A DNA stretch of 64,000 bases from Arenicola marina (Eukaryota > Annelida > Polychaeta > Arenicolidae), in the NCBI GenBank assembly GCA_964019135.1, contig OZ025265.1, positions 26,263,143-26,327,142 on the forward strand, in the 5' to 3' direction. The notes below the pieces were generated by a model. It saw nothing but the letters and a program-made list of their open reading frames with translations, did not search any database and was not told where the DNA came from. The position numbers and the translations under genes are program-made. Of the stretch, positions 31,872 to 42,795 are shown one piece after another (position 1 is the stretch's first letter; every line of letters begins with the position of its first letter).

Positions 31872-34800
31872 ATGACACGACCGAAGAAGTTTCTGCTTGC
31901 GCTGTCAGTTGTAGTCTGCATGATCATATTCCAATTGTATCACACGAACAAAACAAATGTGTTCATTCGCAATTTCCAGGACTATGTTCAATCTTCAAAT
32001 TTGATAAAGGGTAAGTTTCTATCTTATCCAGAGGGATATGCTGTGTTATTTATCATGGAAGTACCAACATTAACAATTAGTTTTGTAATTAAAGAATAAT
32101 GGCACCCATAATAATTCTACATGTATATGCGACTTAATAAGCGTTTGTAATGATAATTTATTTGCGTTAATCGTGAAAGGGAATAAACGTCTTATTTAGC
32201 TGCAACATGAATTTAGCTTTAATAATGTGGATACTGCAATATTTTGACAAAGAGTGAAAAATAATCTTCCCCCCTTTTATATGTCTAGGCACAACATTCT
32301 AAATTATAATTTATGATGACATTCAAAGAAAATGTATTTAAGAATAATCTATTGGCTATTTTCTCGCGAATAGGCGTTTAGAAATTCCATAGCGTATCAA
32401 TATTAGGACGGCACGAATGGGGGAGTGTCGGAATTTCTTTTTCGGTGCCGAGTTCCGTAGAAACCCCATGGAACAGTGGCGCCATCTGGTGAAGGAATCA
32501 CCCATGGGTAACAACGACAAAAGTCTGCCCGCCACGCAAGGTGACTTTGAATGGCTCAGCCAGTAGAGGGCACCTCTGTACTATGCGGTATAGGAAATTT
32601 GGCAATGATTTGAAAATAAGCAAACTCCCCCATTAGAACACAACATACACGAGTAAAGATGGTGAGGGAGGAGAGGGGGGTGAGGGAGGAAAGAGAGATA
32701 TCTGCGAACCCACAGACATCACCCAAAACAAAACCCCAGGGTTTCAGCTGCATAATACCAAGGAAGTATTTATTTACCGCTTGCAATGGAAACTAATTTT
32801 CACTTGTTGCAGTGTCCTTGCCGAACAGTACAACGACCAATGGTGATCCAGATCGACAGAATGGCGCTTCACAGGAGGAAAGCGGAAAAGATCCCGAAGA
32901 CGGGAGTAGTTACGAAAACGTATTGACTACAGTAAGAGCACAGTTGCAATATATATATACTATACCTATTTAAATGACTTGATGTGATTAGGTTTTAACG
33001 CCACTTTCAGCCTGTAAGGCTCCATTTAAATGACTAATTAGTCAATTTTGAGGGCGTTGCATGGTTCTTTTTATTTTATTTATTCGAGAGGCTATCGTAA
33101 AAATACATCACGATTCCAGACCTGCCGGGTAATACAAGAGTGTAAAATTAGACTATTATTTCTAGTAGTTAAAATTAGATATTTAATTTTAAGGGGTTAT
33201 GATGACATTTATTTTCAATATGAAGATATATAATAATTTCGCGTCCTCTCGATGGTCTTGGTGCACCTGGATCTTCGGCTGCCTCCGCTAGGGGCTTGCC
33301 TCTCTTTGAGCCGCTTGCCCCCTGCATTGCCTTCCAAGGTCTCCTTTGTGTCGATTTGGGACGGGTTTGTCGGTGGGCCCCGTGTCACTCGGTGTAGTGG
33401 AGTCGGAGTGAGTCCACCACTACCACGTCCGTGGTTGCCTCTTGTGCTTTGGGGGCAGCCTTGCGTGCCCGTGTGCTGATGCAGGCTGTACGCACGTGTC
33501 CAATATCGCCACACTTCCAACATGTGGGCAGCTGTCTCCGGTAACTAGGGTAAGTTACCACAAATGGATGGTGACGGGGAGTCTGTTGGAAAGGGTGACA
33601 GAAACGTCGTGGAACTTGACTGTCCACTCCCCGGTGCGGATGTCGGTCCCGGCGAAGAGGCTCGGAACCACTGGCTCCACATCCGGGTCGAAGCGCCTCA
33701 GCGCTTTATCGAGAGGGGTGGTGCTCTGGCTGAAAGGCCACCCCTTCATGGTGACGGGTGAGCGTTGGTAGCGTCGCTGGCTCTAAGCCTATGTGGATGT
33801 TGCATGGTTCTTAGGCAGTAAATCAGTAAATCACAGACACCAGACTGGTTACGTGATGAGCTGTGGTGCCGGCCACGTGTCCGGGCATATGTCCACGAGT
33901 TTATGTGAGTAAGCTGGTTCCGGGCCTTTAGCTACCATGTCCATGCCGAGGACTGCCTGGTTCCTGGCCCTTAGCTAGCATGTCCGTGCCGAGGACTGGC
34001 AGGTTCCTGGCCCTTAATTAGCATGTCCATGCCGAGGACTGGCTGGTTCCTGGCACTTAGCTAGCCTGCCTGGTTCCTGGCCCTTAGCTAGCATGTTCAT
34101 GCCGAGGACTGGCTGGTTCCTGGTCCTTGGTTAGCATGTCCATGCCGAGGACTGGCTGTTGGTCCAGTATATTGAAATGCCATCTTAGATCCATTTGAAC
34201 TTCATATATTGAATAATGCATCCAGCCTGTATAGAGGTGTATTGTATCATAACACAAGGCGTGGAGAGCGAATGTCCTCATTATCGATTATCACACACTC
34301 TTGGTATAGGCGTTTGCTGGGACTAAACACGTTTTACACAGACACTTAAACATAAAGTCATTTTTGTGCGACGCACCACACAATCCTATAAGATATTTCG
34401 CGGATTCAACCTCTCGTTTCAGATTATAAATGTATATATGTATATATGCAATTTGCTAATCTTCATGGCAGGAGGCATGGGTGCCGCTGTCGTACCGCCC
34501 CCCTCCCCAGTCCCGCGCCACGACACTCGGCAAGGCGATGAACGTCAGCACAACGCTACTGCGCAGACTCGGGATACCGCCGACGAGGTTCAAGACTCTG
34601 ACGTCACAGAACGTCCGAGACCTCGTGTTTGTGACCGCCGCCAGCAGTAACCACTTCAACGAGAGTCGGGACTGCGTGGCCGGGATTCAGCTGTTCTTTC
34701 CCGGTCGGCAAATACTCTACTTCGACATCGGGCTCACGGAGGAACAGCGCAAGGAGGTTTGTCAATTTCTCGTCCAATGACAAATATCTCTAAATTGGCT

Positions 34801-35937
34801 GTGCAAAATCTCACAGTTCCCACCTCATTTTGGCACATCACTGTGAAATGTTGAATTTAGCCGGCAAATATGTTATTCTGCTAGTGCGACTATGTGCTTA
34901 CTGAAACTACCTCAATACCAAATAACGAGATTGTTTAGGACATGACTTGATATTTATACCCTTTCAGATACGAGGCTGGTGTGACGTTGAACTGCGAGAA
35001 TTCGTCTTTGAAGATTATCCACCGCACGTCAGCAACCGCTATAATTACGCCTTCAAGCCGCTCATTATGCAGGTACCAAAGCTCTTTCATTTTCCGCTCT
35101 AACCTAATATCCTGTCACGCAAATCCGTATCTTATGACGGGTGGGAAATCATTGACACTAGGTCGGTACGTCATTAAAACACGAGATCAATAGGAAACCA
35201 GATGTGGGATATCTAATCTGGAGCATGTTACATCAGAATCATTCTGTTGTCCGGAGCTTCCTTGGCCTAATGTATTAATCGTGTTTCGCAAAGCGGGTCT
35301 AAAAGAGCGATCATTTCATTTCCAACGAAACGATTCTTCGCATCTGATGTCATTTAAATCCCCCTAATCATGATACTCTTCTATCAATTAGCGTGCGCTG
35401 GCGGAGTTTGGCAGTATCTTCTGGGTGGATAGCTCAGTTCGCATAAAAAACAACGACTGGGATGCCATCTATGAGCGCCTGATTGATTCAGATGGATTTT
35501 ATATGGCAAAGTGCACGGGAATCCCTACGTTTGCCGTCACCCATCCGGACATGTACAACTACCTGTCCACAGACCTCAATTATCAGAAGACAGCATTGTC
35601 AGGGGCAGCGGGGGCCTTGGTATTACACAACACGAACGTCACCTATTGGAATATCTTACATTGGTGGTTCTTATGCAGTCTGGACCCAGCTTGCATTGCG
35701 CCAACCGAGCAGCGATTTTGCGGAGATTGGGGGAAGTGTGTTGACAAAAAAAGTGTGCCAAAATATGCCACGTGCTGGGCTGGTTGCCATCGCTACGACC
35801 AATCGGCCGTTAATACCTTGGCGGCAAACGCTATGCGGGATAAAAACCACACATACGTACAACCCGGGCGCGAAGAACGACCGGTGGTTGTAGTGAGGGA
35901 GCCAACCACGTGGTATACACTACGACAATGCACGTAG
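31872..35937 (+). CDS. DUF1647-like type II membrane protein, probable glycosyltransferase-like (unit 3), 5 exons
   Basis: Second complete copy. Exons: 31872-32010, 32813-32931, 34472-34756, 34968-35072, 35392-35937, about 397 residues, with the same phases and splice sites as in unit 2. Few amino-acid changes: in exon 4 DVQ to DVE and EEY to EDY, in exon 5 ALI to ALV and DQN to DKN. All are conservative or outside the recognisable blocks, and both copies stay open. A tandem pair of near-identical intact genes with duplicated introns points to recent duplication, probably with retained function. Neither transcription nor substrate can be inferred. Confidence 0.7.
32477..32573. promoter_or_regulatory. 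Divergent pair of CTCF-like motifs in intron 1 (unit 3)
   Basis: TGGCGCCATCTGGTG (32477-32491) and CCAGTAGAGGGCAC (32560-32573), unchanged from unit 2. Confidence 0.4.
33239..33779 (-). pseudogene. LINE ORF1-like / CCHC relic in intron 2 (unit 3)
   Basis: Same broken frames and CWKCGDIGHVRTAC knuckle as in unit 2. Confidence 0.5.
33915..34164. repeat. 43-bp minisatellite in intron 2 (unit 3)
   Basis: Same copy number and the same shortened copy as unit 2, with a few base changes. Confidence 0.85.
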
Positions 35938-36093
35938 AGCAAAAAGGATGGTCACTAACGAACATAGCCTTATAAACAAACGTATAGTCACTTTGGCCTA
36001 AAATTGTTAGATTTTTTTTCATCGTCTAACGAATACACCTGAAGAGAAATGATTCGGGACAGTTAAAAGCTTTCTCCAGTCAGATTATGGTAC

Positions 36094-36099
36094 AATAAA
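36094..36099 (+). terminator. Candidate poly(A) signal of DUF1647-like gene (unit 3)
   Basis: AATAAA ~155 bp after the stop, as in unit 2. Confidence 0.35.
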
Positions 36100-36892
36100 T
36101 TGTAGAGGTTCGTGGCCGTAGAGGACTAAACGCACAATATCTTTTTAATTAAGGTCGTGAGTCATCGTACTTAGAGTGCCGAATAAATATTCCCTCACTC
36201 GGTTATAAATAGGACAGGCCAGAAGAAAATGCAGCACCACATGAACAGTAGGGGGTTTCGTTGCATATTTTTTCCTACAGATGTGTGTTTGAATTGCTAA
36301 TACCCAGCCCCATTTGCGCTGATGTCACTTGCAATTTTTTTGAGCCCATATAGAAGTAGCTCATCTTGTGTTGACGTAGCGCATACAGAGAGCAATCCAG
36401 GAACCAAAATTGACTGACTAAATAATTACGTAGTGCGTAAGGAGTTTACCTGCGGGTAAGAAACTAGTTATGTAGCTGGTTGTAAAATGGATGGTGTGGA
36501 ATTGATTGGCATTGTTGCCTCGCGTCACTGTACCTACAATAGACACTGACATTCATGAAAAGGTATCTGGAGGTTAATTATTTAAACACTTTCGATATTA
36601 ACTAGACTATATGGTGAAGAACTGCAATTTTGAATATTCTGTGCTGAGTCGGGTCAGACACAGTGATAACGATCTCTGTAGAAGCCACCTGGGACAGTGA
36701 GGAGTGACCACGTATCTGACCTGATAATGAGTGTCGGGAGAAAAGAAATAATCAGCATAGTTAAAGTTACTGCCCGACACTTCTTTTTATTGAGAAAACA
36801 GTGGACAAATCTGGGGTACGAGTCGTCAACATTTTACCTTCGCTATGACAAGCCACTTGTATATTTAGGTGAGTAAATGGCCAGTGCTCGAG
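36100..36892. other. Non-coding stretch between gene and SINE (unit 3)
   Basis: Counterpart of 15921-16714; nothing recognised. Confidence 0.45.
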
Positions 36893-37135
36893 ATGGTTGG
36901 TAATTGCTTGTATATTCAGGACGCTTTAACCACTTTTGGTCATATCGCGTCAATGGGAGAAGGAATGGAGAGTGGAGCCATGTCCCCGGTTGTAAACCCC
37001 TACTCTTGGCGAAGAAGGACATGGGATCTTTATCCTGCGACCAGGGCCACAGCGGGGCGCCGAACAACCTGCCCTTAGGCTCTCAGGTGGCCAGAGCACT
37101 CGAGGCTAGCGCTCTAACATACTGAGCTAAAGAAC
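36893..37135 (-). mobile_element. tRNA-derived SINE (unit 3, upstream of LTR element)
   Basis: Counterpart of 16715-16957. Confidence 0.65.
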
Positions 37136-37235
37136 ACAAATACCTCTCTGATTGGGTTGTAATACAGCTACACATCGATGACAAGGGGGGGGGGGGGATG
37201 AAGGTTACCAATAAGAAGTTATCAGTCCTTCCATA

Positions 37236-37468
37236 TGTTGCCGGGTAGTCTGAGCGGTTTTCGGCATTTAGTTTATTTATGTTAATTTTGTGCGGGCTTC
37301 CGGCGCGCCAGATTCCGGTGGTCCTCAGAGCATCACTTGCTGCTGAGGATCCACAGAGAAACACGTACCTCAAGATTTAGTTATCAGGAAACATCTTTTT
37401 ACCCGCTCAGACCGCTCGGCCACAACTCCCGAGAACAGCCAGAACAACACCCCCTCCACCCCGTAACA
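37236..37468 (+). repeat. 5' LTR, 233 bp (unit 3)
   Basis: TGTTG...AACA. Shares the 5'-LTR-specific bases of unit 2 (AAGATTTAG, GTTATCAGG, GCTCGGCC). Confidence 0.9.
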
Positions 37469-37472
37469 TTTT

Positions 37473-37490
37473 TGGCGCAGTCGGCAGGAT
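37473..37490 (+). other. Primer-binding site, probably tRNA-Ser (unit 3)
   Basis: TGGCGCAGTCGGCAGGAT, identical to unit 2. Confidence 0.65.
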
Positions 37491-37549
37491 CATTCAGCAG
37501 CAAGTCACGGTGTGGAGGTTGAGAAGAAACCGGGAGTTACAAGAACATC

Positions 37550-37609
37550 ATGCTCACCCTGGAGGAGATGGGGGCGCAGCTGCAGCAGATGAAGGAGAGC
37601 CATGAATAG
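37550..37609 (+). other. Short upstream frame ending in amber, in register with gag (unit 3)
   Basis: Same ATG and same TAG (37607-37609) as in unit 2, with one Leu-to-Met change. Confidence 0.5.
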
Positions 37610-37621
37610 GCGGAGGCGGCC

Positions 37622-38680
37622 ATGGCTACCGCCGAGGCTTCTAGGGGGCGGGAGCAGCCCCTGTACATCCCGCGTGAGCGGAAGATCGCCAAGTTTGGCG
37701 GGTACCGGGACGGCGGACAGCCGATTGAGGACTTCCGCGACGAGGTCAGTCAGGTCGTCCGTACACGACACCTCTCGGATGCGGACGCTGTGGACTTCGT
37801 GTTGGCCCACTTAGTGGGTCCGGCCCGACAAGAGGTACTCCTGCAGCCGCCGCCGAGAACGCTGCCAGGCGTGATGGACACGCTGACCTCGGTGTTCGGG
37901 GAGGTGCGGTCAGTGGCGCAGCTGCTGCACTGCGTCTATGACCGTCGTCAGAGGCCTGGGGAGACCCTGCTGGAGTACTCCTACGAACTGTCAACCCTGG
38001 TCAACAAGGTGAGGATCCGGGACGCTAGGGCGCTTGCCAGCGCAGATGTCACGCTCCACGACCAGTTTTTTGAAGGGGTGGCGGACCCGCAGCTGCGGCG
38101 GCACCTTAAGCGCGTGGTGCGGGAACGGGCCGAGGTGACCTTCCTCGACCTAAGGGAAGACGCTGTCGCCTGGAACATAGAAGACCCGGAGTGTCCCGCC
38201 GTGTCTCAGAGGGCGAAGTGCAACGTGCATGAGCGCCGGACCATAACCAGGGAAGACACTCTCTCCAACCCGGCGGACTTGACAGAGGTTCTGGTGCTCA
38301 TGCGGGCGCAACAGCATGCGTTGCTGGAACTGTCGCACAGAGTCCAGCAGATCGCTTTGGCGCAACCGGCTCACCCGCCCGCGGCCATGTCTGCGTATCC
38401 GCCTGCGACTTTGGGCTCCCACCCACCAGCGGCCATGACGGGCCACCCGCCAGCGGCCATGACGGGCCACCCGCCGGCGGCCAATACGGGCCACCCGCCG
38501 GCCCGGGCGACGATACCGGCAGCAGCCCAAGATAACGAAGGCGGACGCCGAGGTCACGCTGAGACTCGCTCCTGCTATCGTTGTGGTCAGGTTGGCCACT
38601 TAGCGACGAGATGCCCCTTCCAGAAGGCGCCCGGGCAGAATGGACATCATGCGGGAAACGAGTGTCCCGCGCCACTGTGA
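37622..38680 (+). CDS. gag: Gag polyprotein of LTR element (unit 3)
   Basis: 352 residues, intact, same capsid, proline-rich spacer and CCHC knuckle as the unit 2 copy. Differences: MATAEAA to MATAEAS near the start, VVQER to VVRER, and TRKDT to TREDT. The strong GCCATGG start context is kept. It ends at a TGA six codons after the slippery heptamer. Confidence 0.85.
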   Translation: MATAEASRGREQPLYIPRERKIAKFGGYRDGGQPIEDFRDEVSQVVRTRHLSDADAVDFVLAHLVGPARQEVLLQPPPRTLPGVMDTLTSVFGEVRSVAQLLHCVYDRRQRPGETLLEYSYELSTLVNKVRIRDARALASADVTLHDQFFEGVADPQLRRHLKRVVRERAEVTFLDLREDAVAWNIEDPECPAVSQRAKCNVHERRTITREDTLSNPADLTEVLVLMRAQQHALLELSHRVQQIALAQPAHPPAAMSAYPPATLGSHPPAAMTGHPPAAMTGHPPAANTGHPPARATIPAAAQDNEGGRRGHAETRSCYRCGQVGHLATRCPFQKAPGQNGHHAGNECPAPL

Positions 38681-38695
38681 ACCAAGTGGTGACAT
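38653..38695 (+). promoter_or_regulatory. -1 programmed ribosomal frameshift signal (unit 3)
   Basis: GGGAAAC at 38653-38659 in the G_GGA_AAC register of gag, with the same downstream pairing segments as unit 2. Confidence 0.75.
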
Positions 38696-39792
38696 CTCGG
38701 GAGTCAGGTTCGACACACACCTACGTCCCTGTGTGCTATAGGTGTAAACGTGCTGGGCAAGTTGTAAGGGACTGTGCGACGGGGAGGCGGGTCCGCAGAT
38801 GGGCTTGTTTCAGGTGCGGCCAGCAGAGTCACTTGAAGCGCGACTGCCCCGGGCGGAGACAGCCGAACTGTTGCCCCTGCGGTCGGCCCGGTCACCTGGC
38901 CCGGAACTGTCGCGAGAGGAGATGGACCGGCGCGGAAGATGACGTCGCCGTGGCAAAACGCGACCCGGACCCGAGACATCCGGAGCGCGGCGACGACGTA
39001 GAACCGGGGGACCTCGTCGACGTGAGGAATCGTGTCCCTGGGAGAAGCCAGATTAAGGACGTCTGGCGACGACCGGACATACATCGCGTGACAGACACGT
39101 TGGGCCTCAACGTGTATACGGTCGAGCCAGTGGATGGAGGAGGATCACGGACCCTGAACCGCGACAACCTTCGCCCTTGTCCTGCGACGGTGCCACCACA
39201 GCCGGTGCCGAGACAGCGACCCGAACGTCCGCCGCGACGGCGTCCGCACATCGCGGACGAAGCAGAAGCAGAAGCAGAAAATTCGGACGAGGAAGAGTTG
39301 ATGGTAGTTGCGGCTGCCAGACCAATCCCGGCGCCCCGCCAGCGCGTTGGTCGGGTGGTGATGCCGGCGGAAGATGACGGGCGGCCGGAGCGCGAAGACG
39401 ACGTGTGGCGGGAGCGCGAGGACGACGGGCGGCCGGAGCGCGAAGGCGACGTGCGGCGGGAGCGCGAGGACGACGGGCGGCCGGAGCGCGAAGACGACGT
39501 GTGGCGGGAGCGCGAGGACGACGGGCGGCCGGAGCGCGAGGACGACGTGCGGCGGGAGCGCGAGGACGACGGGCGGCCGGAGCGCGAAGACGACGTGTGG
39601 CGGGAGCGCGAGGACGACGGGCGGCCGGAGCCTGACGTGGTGCGGTGCCGCAAGTCGCAACGGAGCAACGCGGGCCAACACCGTAACGTGCATAACGCAC
39701 CTCGCTCTGCAGTCGTCAACAGCCAGGAGAGCTGGTCTGGTTACACGGACTGGTTCACACGCCTTTGTGAGACGATGTCTCTGCTAGAGTGA
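38659..39792 (+). CDS. LTR element ORF2 (-1 frame): zinc knuckles, integrase-tail-like domain, charged repeats (unit 3)
   Basis: Same protein as the unit 2 ORF2; I see no residue difference. Three knuckles (first degenerate), the GDLVDVRNRVPGR segment, acidic stretch, five charged repeats (39379-39618) and basic tail. It ends TGA at 39790-39792. Confidence 0.7.
   Translation, partial: RVSRATVNQVVTSRESGSTHTYVPVCYRCKRAGQVVRDCATGRRVRRWACFRCGQQSHLKRDCPGRRQPNCCPCGRPGHLARNCRERRWTGAEDDVAVAKRDPDPRHPERGDDVEPGDLVDVRNRVPGRSQIKDVWRRPDIHRVTDTLGLNVYTVEPVDGGGSRTLNRDNLRPCPATVPPQPVPRQRPERPPRRRPHIADEAEAEAENSDEEELMVVAAARPIPAPRQRVGRVVMPAEDDGRPEREDDVWREREDDGRPEREGDVRREREDDGRPEREDDVWREREDDGRPEREDDVRREREDDGRPEREDDVWREREDDGRPEPDVVRCRKSQRSNAGQHRNVHNAPRSAVVNSQESWSGYTDWFTRLCETMSLLE
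39379..39618 (+). repeat. 48-bp coding repeat, 5 units (unit 3)
   Basis: Same order of repeat variants as unit 2, different from unit 1 (727-966). Confidence 0.9.
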
Positions 39793-39865
39793 CTTTGATT
39801 TTGTTTTGCTGTAGATGTTAGCTGTGTTGTTAAATTCTCGTGGCCGTCACAGAGGGCTGTGACGT

Positions 39866-39879
39866 AAAGCGGGGGAGAG
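39866..39879 (+). other. Polypurine tract (unit 3)
   Basis: AAAGCGGGGGAGAG before the 3' LTR. Confidence 0.7.
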
Positions 39880-40112
39880 TGTTGCCGGGTAGTCTGAGCG
39901 GTTTTCGGCATTTAGTTTATTTATGTTAATTTTGTGCGGGCTTCCGGCGCGCCAGATTCCGGTGGTCCTCAGAGCATCACTTGCTGCTGAGGATCCACAG
40001 AGAAACACGTACCTCAAGAATTAGTCATCAGGAAACATCTTTTTACCCGCTCAGACCGCCCGGCCACAACTCCCGAGAACAGCCAGAACAACACCCCCTC
40101 CACCCCGTAACA
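39880..40112 (+). repeat. 3' LTR, 233 bp (unit 3)
   Basis: TGTTG...AACA followed by CATA. Confidence 0.9.
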
Positions 40113-42166
40113 CATAAATCATTCCAGTCAAGGAATTCTGGTTCATTATCTGTAGCTTTATCACACGCCAAATCTACAGGAAGTAACATACCTAAAGGTA
40201 TTTGCTGGATACGACAAAGGTTTGGATCAACGAAGACCGCTTTTGCCGTAATATGTGGCAACACCAACAACAGATGCAAGTCCTAAAGAAATGTGCCGTA
40301 TAGCAAGGATATCAATAAAACTAAGAACTGATTTCAGTATCTTGCAAAAGATGCGATCTTCAATTCATACTTACACAATTACTAAAGAACCAATTATTGT
40401 TGCATACGTCAAGTAGCACACTGCTACACACCAACTAGAGTTGGTCGATGAGAAATGAGAGACTCCGCAATTATCAGATTGTATCAGTGCATATTGCCGA
40501 CAGCAAAAAGGACACAAACCTCGCGACAGGGGTTTAAATACTAGAGTCTACGGCCCCAACAATACACTACAAAGCAATGTCAAGGACGCTCAACATTTCC
40601 GGCAGACGACATGCGCGCTATTCAAAACAAAACACAGCACAACGGTCAGATAATAAAAGTTAAACTGCATGTTAGAAATAGATTGACAGCGGAAATTTAA
40701 CAGATACCAAGGTAGGAAAAATTATAAAGTCCAGTCCCGATTCTCTAAATCTAAGGAGATAAACATGAAAAGTTAATTCAGTGACAAATAGGTAGGCCTA
40801 TTACCTCGTGGCGGTTGGTGGCTTCCGGCGTGCAGTGGAGTAGATCCGGTCTGACGTAGACACACATCATACAATACCCATCAATTCGGAGCGGGAACCA
40901 GGCACTGCAAACTATGGCTATACTGTACAGCATGGGAATCACGTGTTTTGTGTATCTTTAGGAAGCACAACCTTTTCAATTTTAATTCTACTCAGTTATA
41001 GAAACTACGGCATATTATCACCCGGCATTGTATGTGTGTGTGGCTCTGCAGGTTCATGCATGACTCTTCTTCCCTTTATATTAACGGCTGTAACATTGTT
41101 CAATATTGACACTCTATATCTGATATTCAGAAATATTGAAAATAATAATGAATATTAGTTAATTAGTGTATCATGTTATATTTGTGTGGTTTTCCCTTTC
41201 AAACACAATGGACTTACGACAAAAAAAGGCGTGATTTAAATAAAAAGCCCAATTCTAATTTGTGCTAATGAATATGACGAATTCAAATTCTAAATTTACT
41301 TATTGAGAAAGCGGTGCAATCAGTGCATAGATGATTATCTTCCTACAATACACTGGCAATTAAGTGCACGTGAAGCATAGCGTGTTATTCCATTTTGTCC
41401 CAAGGGTCTTTGCTATAAAATGCAAATCATTATGATTAATATTATTATTGTTATTATTTGTATTATTATTTATATTTTGTATTATTATTATTGTAAAATT
41501 ATGGATTATACAAAATGGATTACATCCGATAATTATGAAAATGGCACCAGAACTCGAAGCATATAACACCGTATATGCTAAATATACCACACAAAATCAC
41601 GACCCCTAAAAAGCCCTGAACAAAAAAGCCAAAAGCAAATGCAAATCAGAAGATTTTCGAGCATTTGGATAGGGCCTGGCGAACCAAAGTAAAATCGTTC
41701 TGACCATGTTTACAGGACTGTGCGCAAGATCAGAAATGACCTAGACTTCACTAAATTGGACGGCAAGCCACATCGGAGTTGTTATTCCACATTTTCTCCC
41801 ATGGGGCGGGGGGCGGCAGGAAAAACTACGCGGAGTACCATCCAACCCCTATCCAGTACCTTCCTTATGACCTCCACCCTAAGTCCTACGGTCACCAAGG
41901 ATGAGGACATATGTAGCAACCAACCGCAAGAAAGTCCTCTTTCACTAGGCCTCAACTACATAACTGATTATCTCCCAGAGATGGCACGCAACCTCAGCTC
42001 GAACCAAGGTCGAGTTACCTCAACGACGCTGGTGCAACATCCTGCCGCTGGTGCCACTTGGCCTCTCCTTCCTTCAGCACCCTTGTAAGGTCCACCACCA
42101 CAGACACCGTCCCAATCAACTGGCCGAAAGGCCCTTCAAAACATTGCTCATTGGCAGTCATTACGA
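40113..42166. other. Non-coding stretch (unit 3)
   Basis: Counterpart of 19932-21979; no gene recognised. Confidence 0.45.
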
Positions 42167-42391
42167 TTGCAGAAGCCCCAAGGACATTATTGCGACAATG
42201 AAGAAGACCCTATTAGTAACGTGTATGAGCCGTCTAACGCTAGACAGGCCGGCCACGCGGTCCTTCGTCTGCCGCCCTACCACTTCAAGTTCAACCCCAT
42301 CGAGACGGCGTGAGCGGTGTGGAAGGGCCACGTGGCATCCCTCAACGTCACGCAGACCATGGCGGACGTGCGCCCTGCTGTTCTCTGGTCG
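42167..42391 (+). pseudogene. DDE_3 transposase C-terminal fragment with nonsense codon (unit 3)
   Basis: Same block and same TGA (42311-42313) as unit 2. Confidence 0.65.
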
Positions 42392-42795
42392 AGACAAGAC
42401 GGCGGACGGCAACATGTGGCCATCCTTTGTACAGCATTGTCATAAAGACAGGCAAGGGTGCCAAAGAGCCAGAATATATCGAAACAATTCGGTAATTGCA
42501 TTAAAAAAAATCATATTTCTCTAGTCCGCGTTTTCTTTTTAAGTTGTGGAAAACAGTAAATAAAAAAAACGTGCATTTAGAAAAGTTTTCATTTCCCCGC
42601 TTAATTTTTAGTTTGATTTGCATATCAGGATATTCTAATTTCATTGTGACGGAGAGTCGGGGTCCTAGGCCTACATGCGGTTTAATTACTCGAATCCTTA
42701 ACCCAACCAAATTTCATAGTAAAAGATTATGATTATGCATTAAGAGCAGTGTGGTAAAAGAAACCAAGGGCAACATCCAGCCGCCATTTTTGGTC

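Larger units (their letters stand above)
37236..40112 (+). mobile_element. Complete Ty3/Gypsy-type non-autonomous LTR retrotransposon, 2877 bp (unit 3)
   Basis: Same length, LTRs, CATA target duplication and coding layout as 17055-19931. LTRs differ at three sites, all shared with unit 2. Because position and flank are identical, this copy arose by duplication of the host segment, not by a new insertion. Confidence 0.85.
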
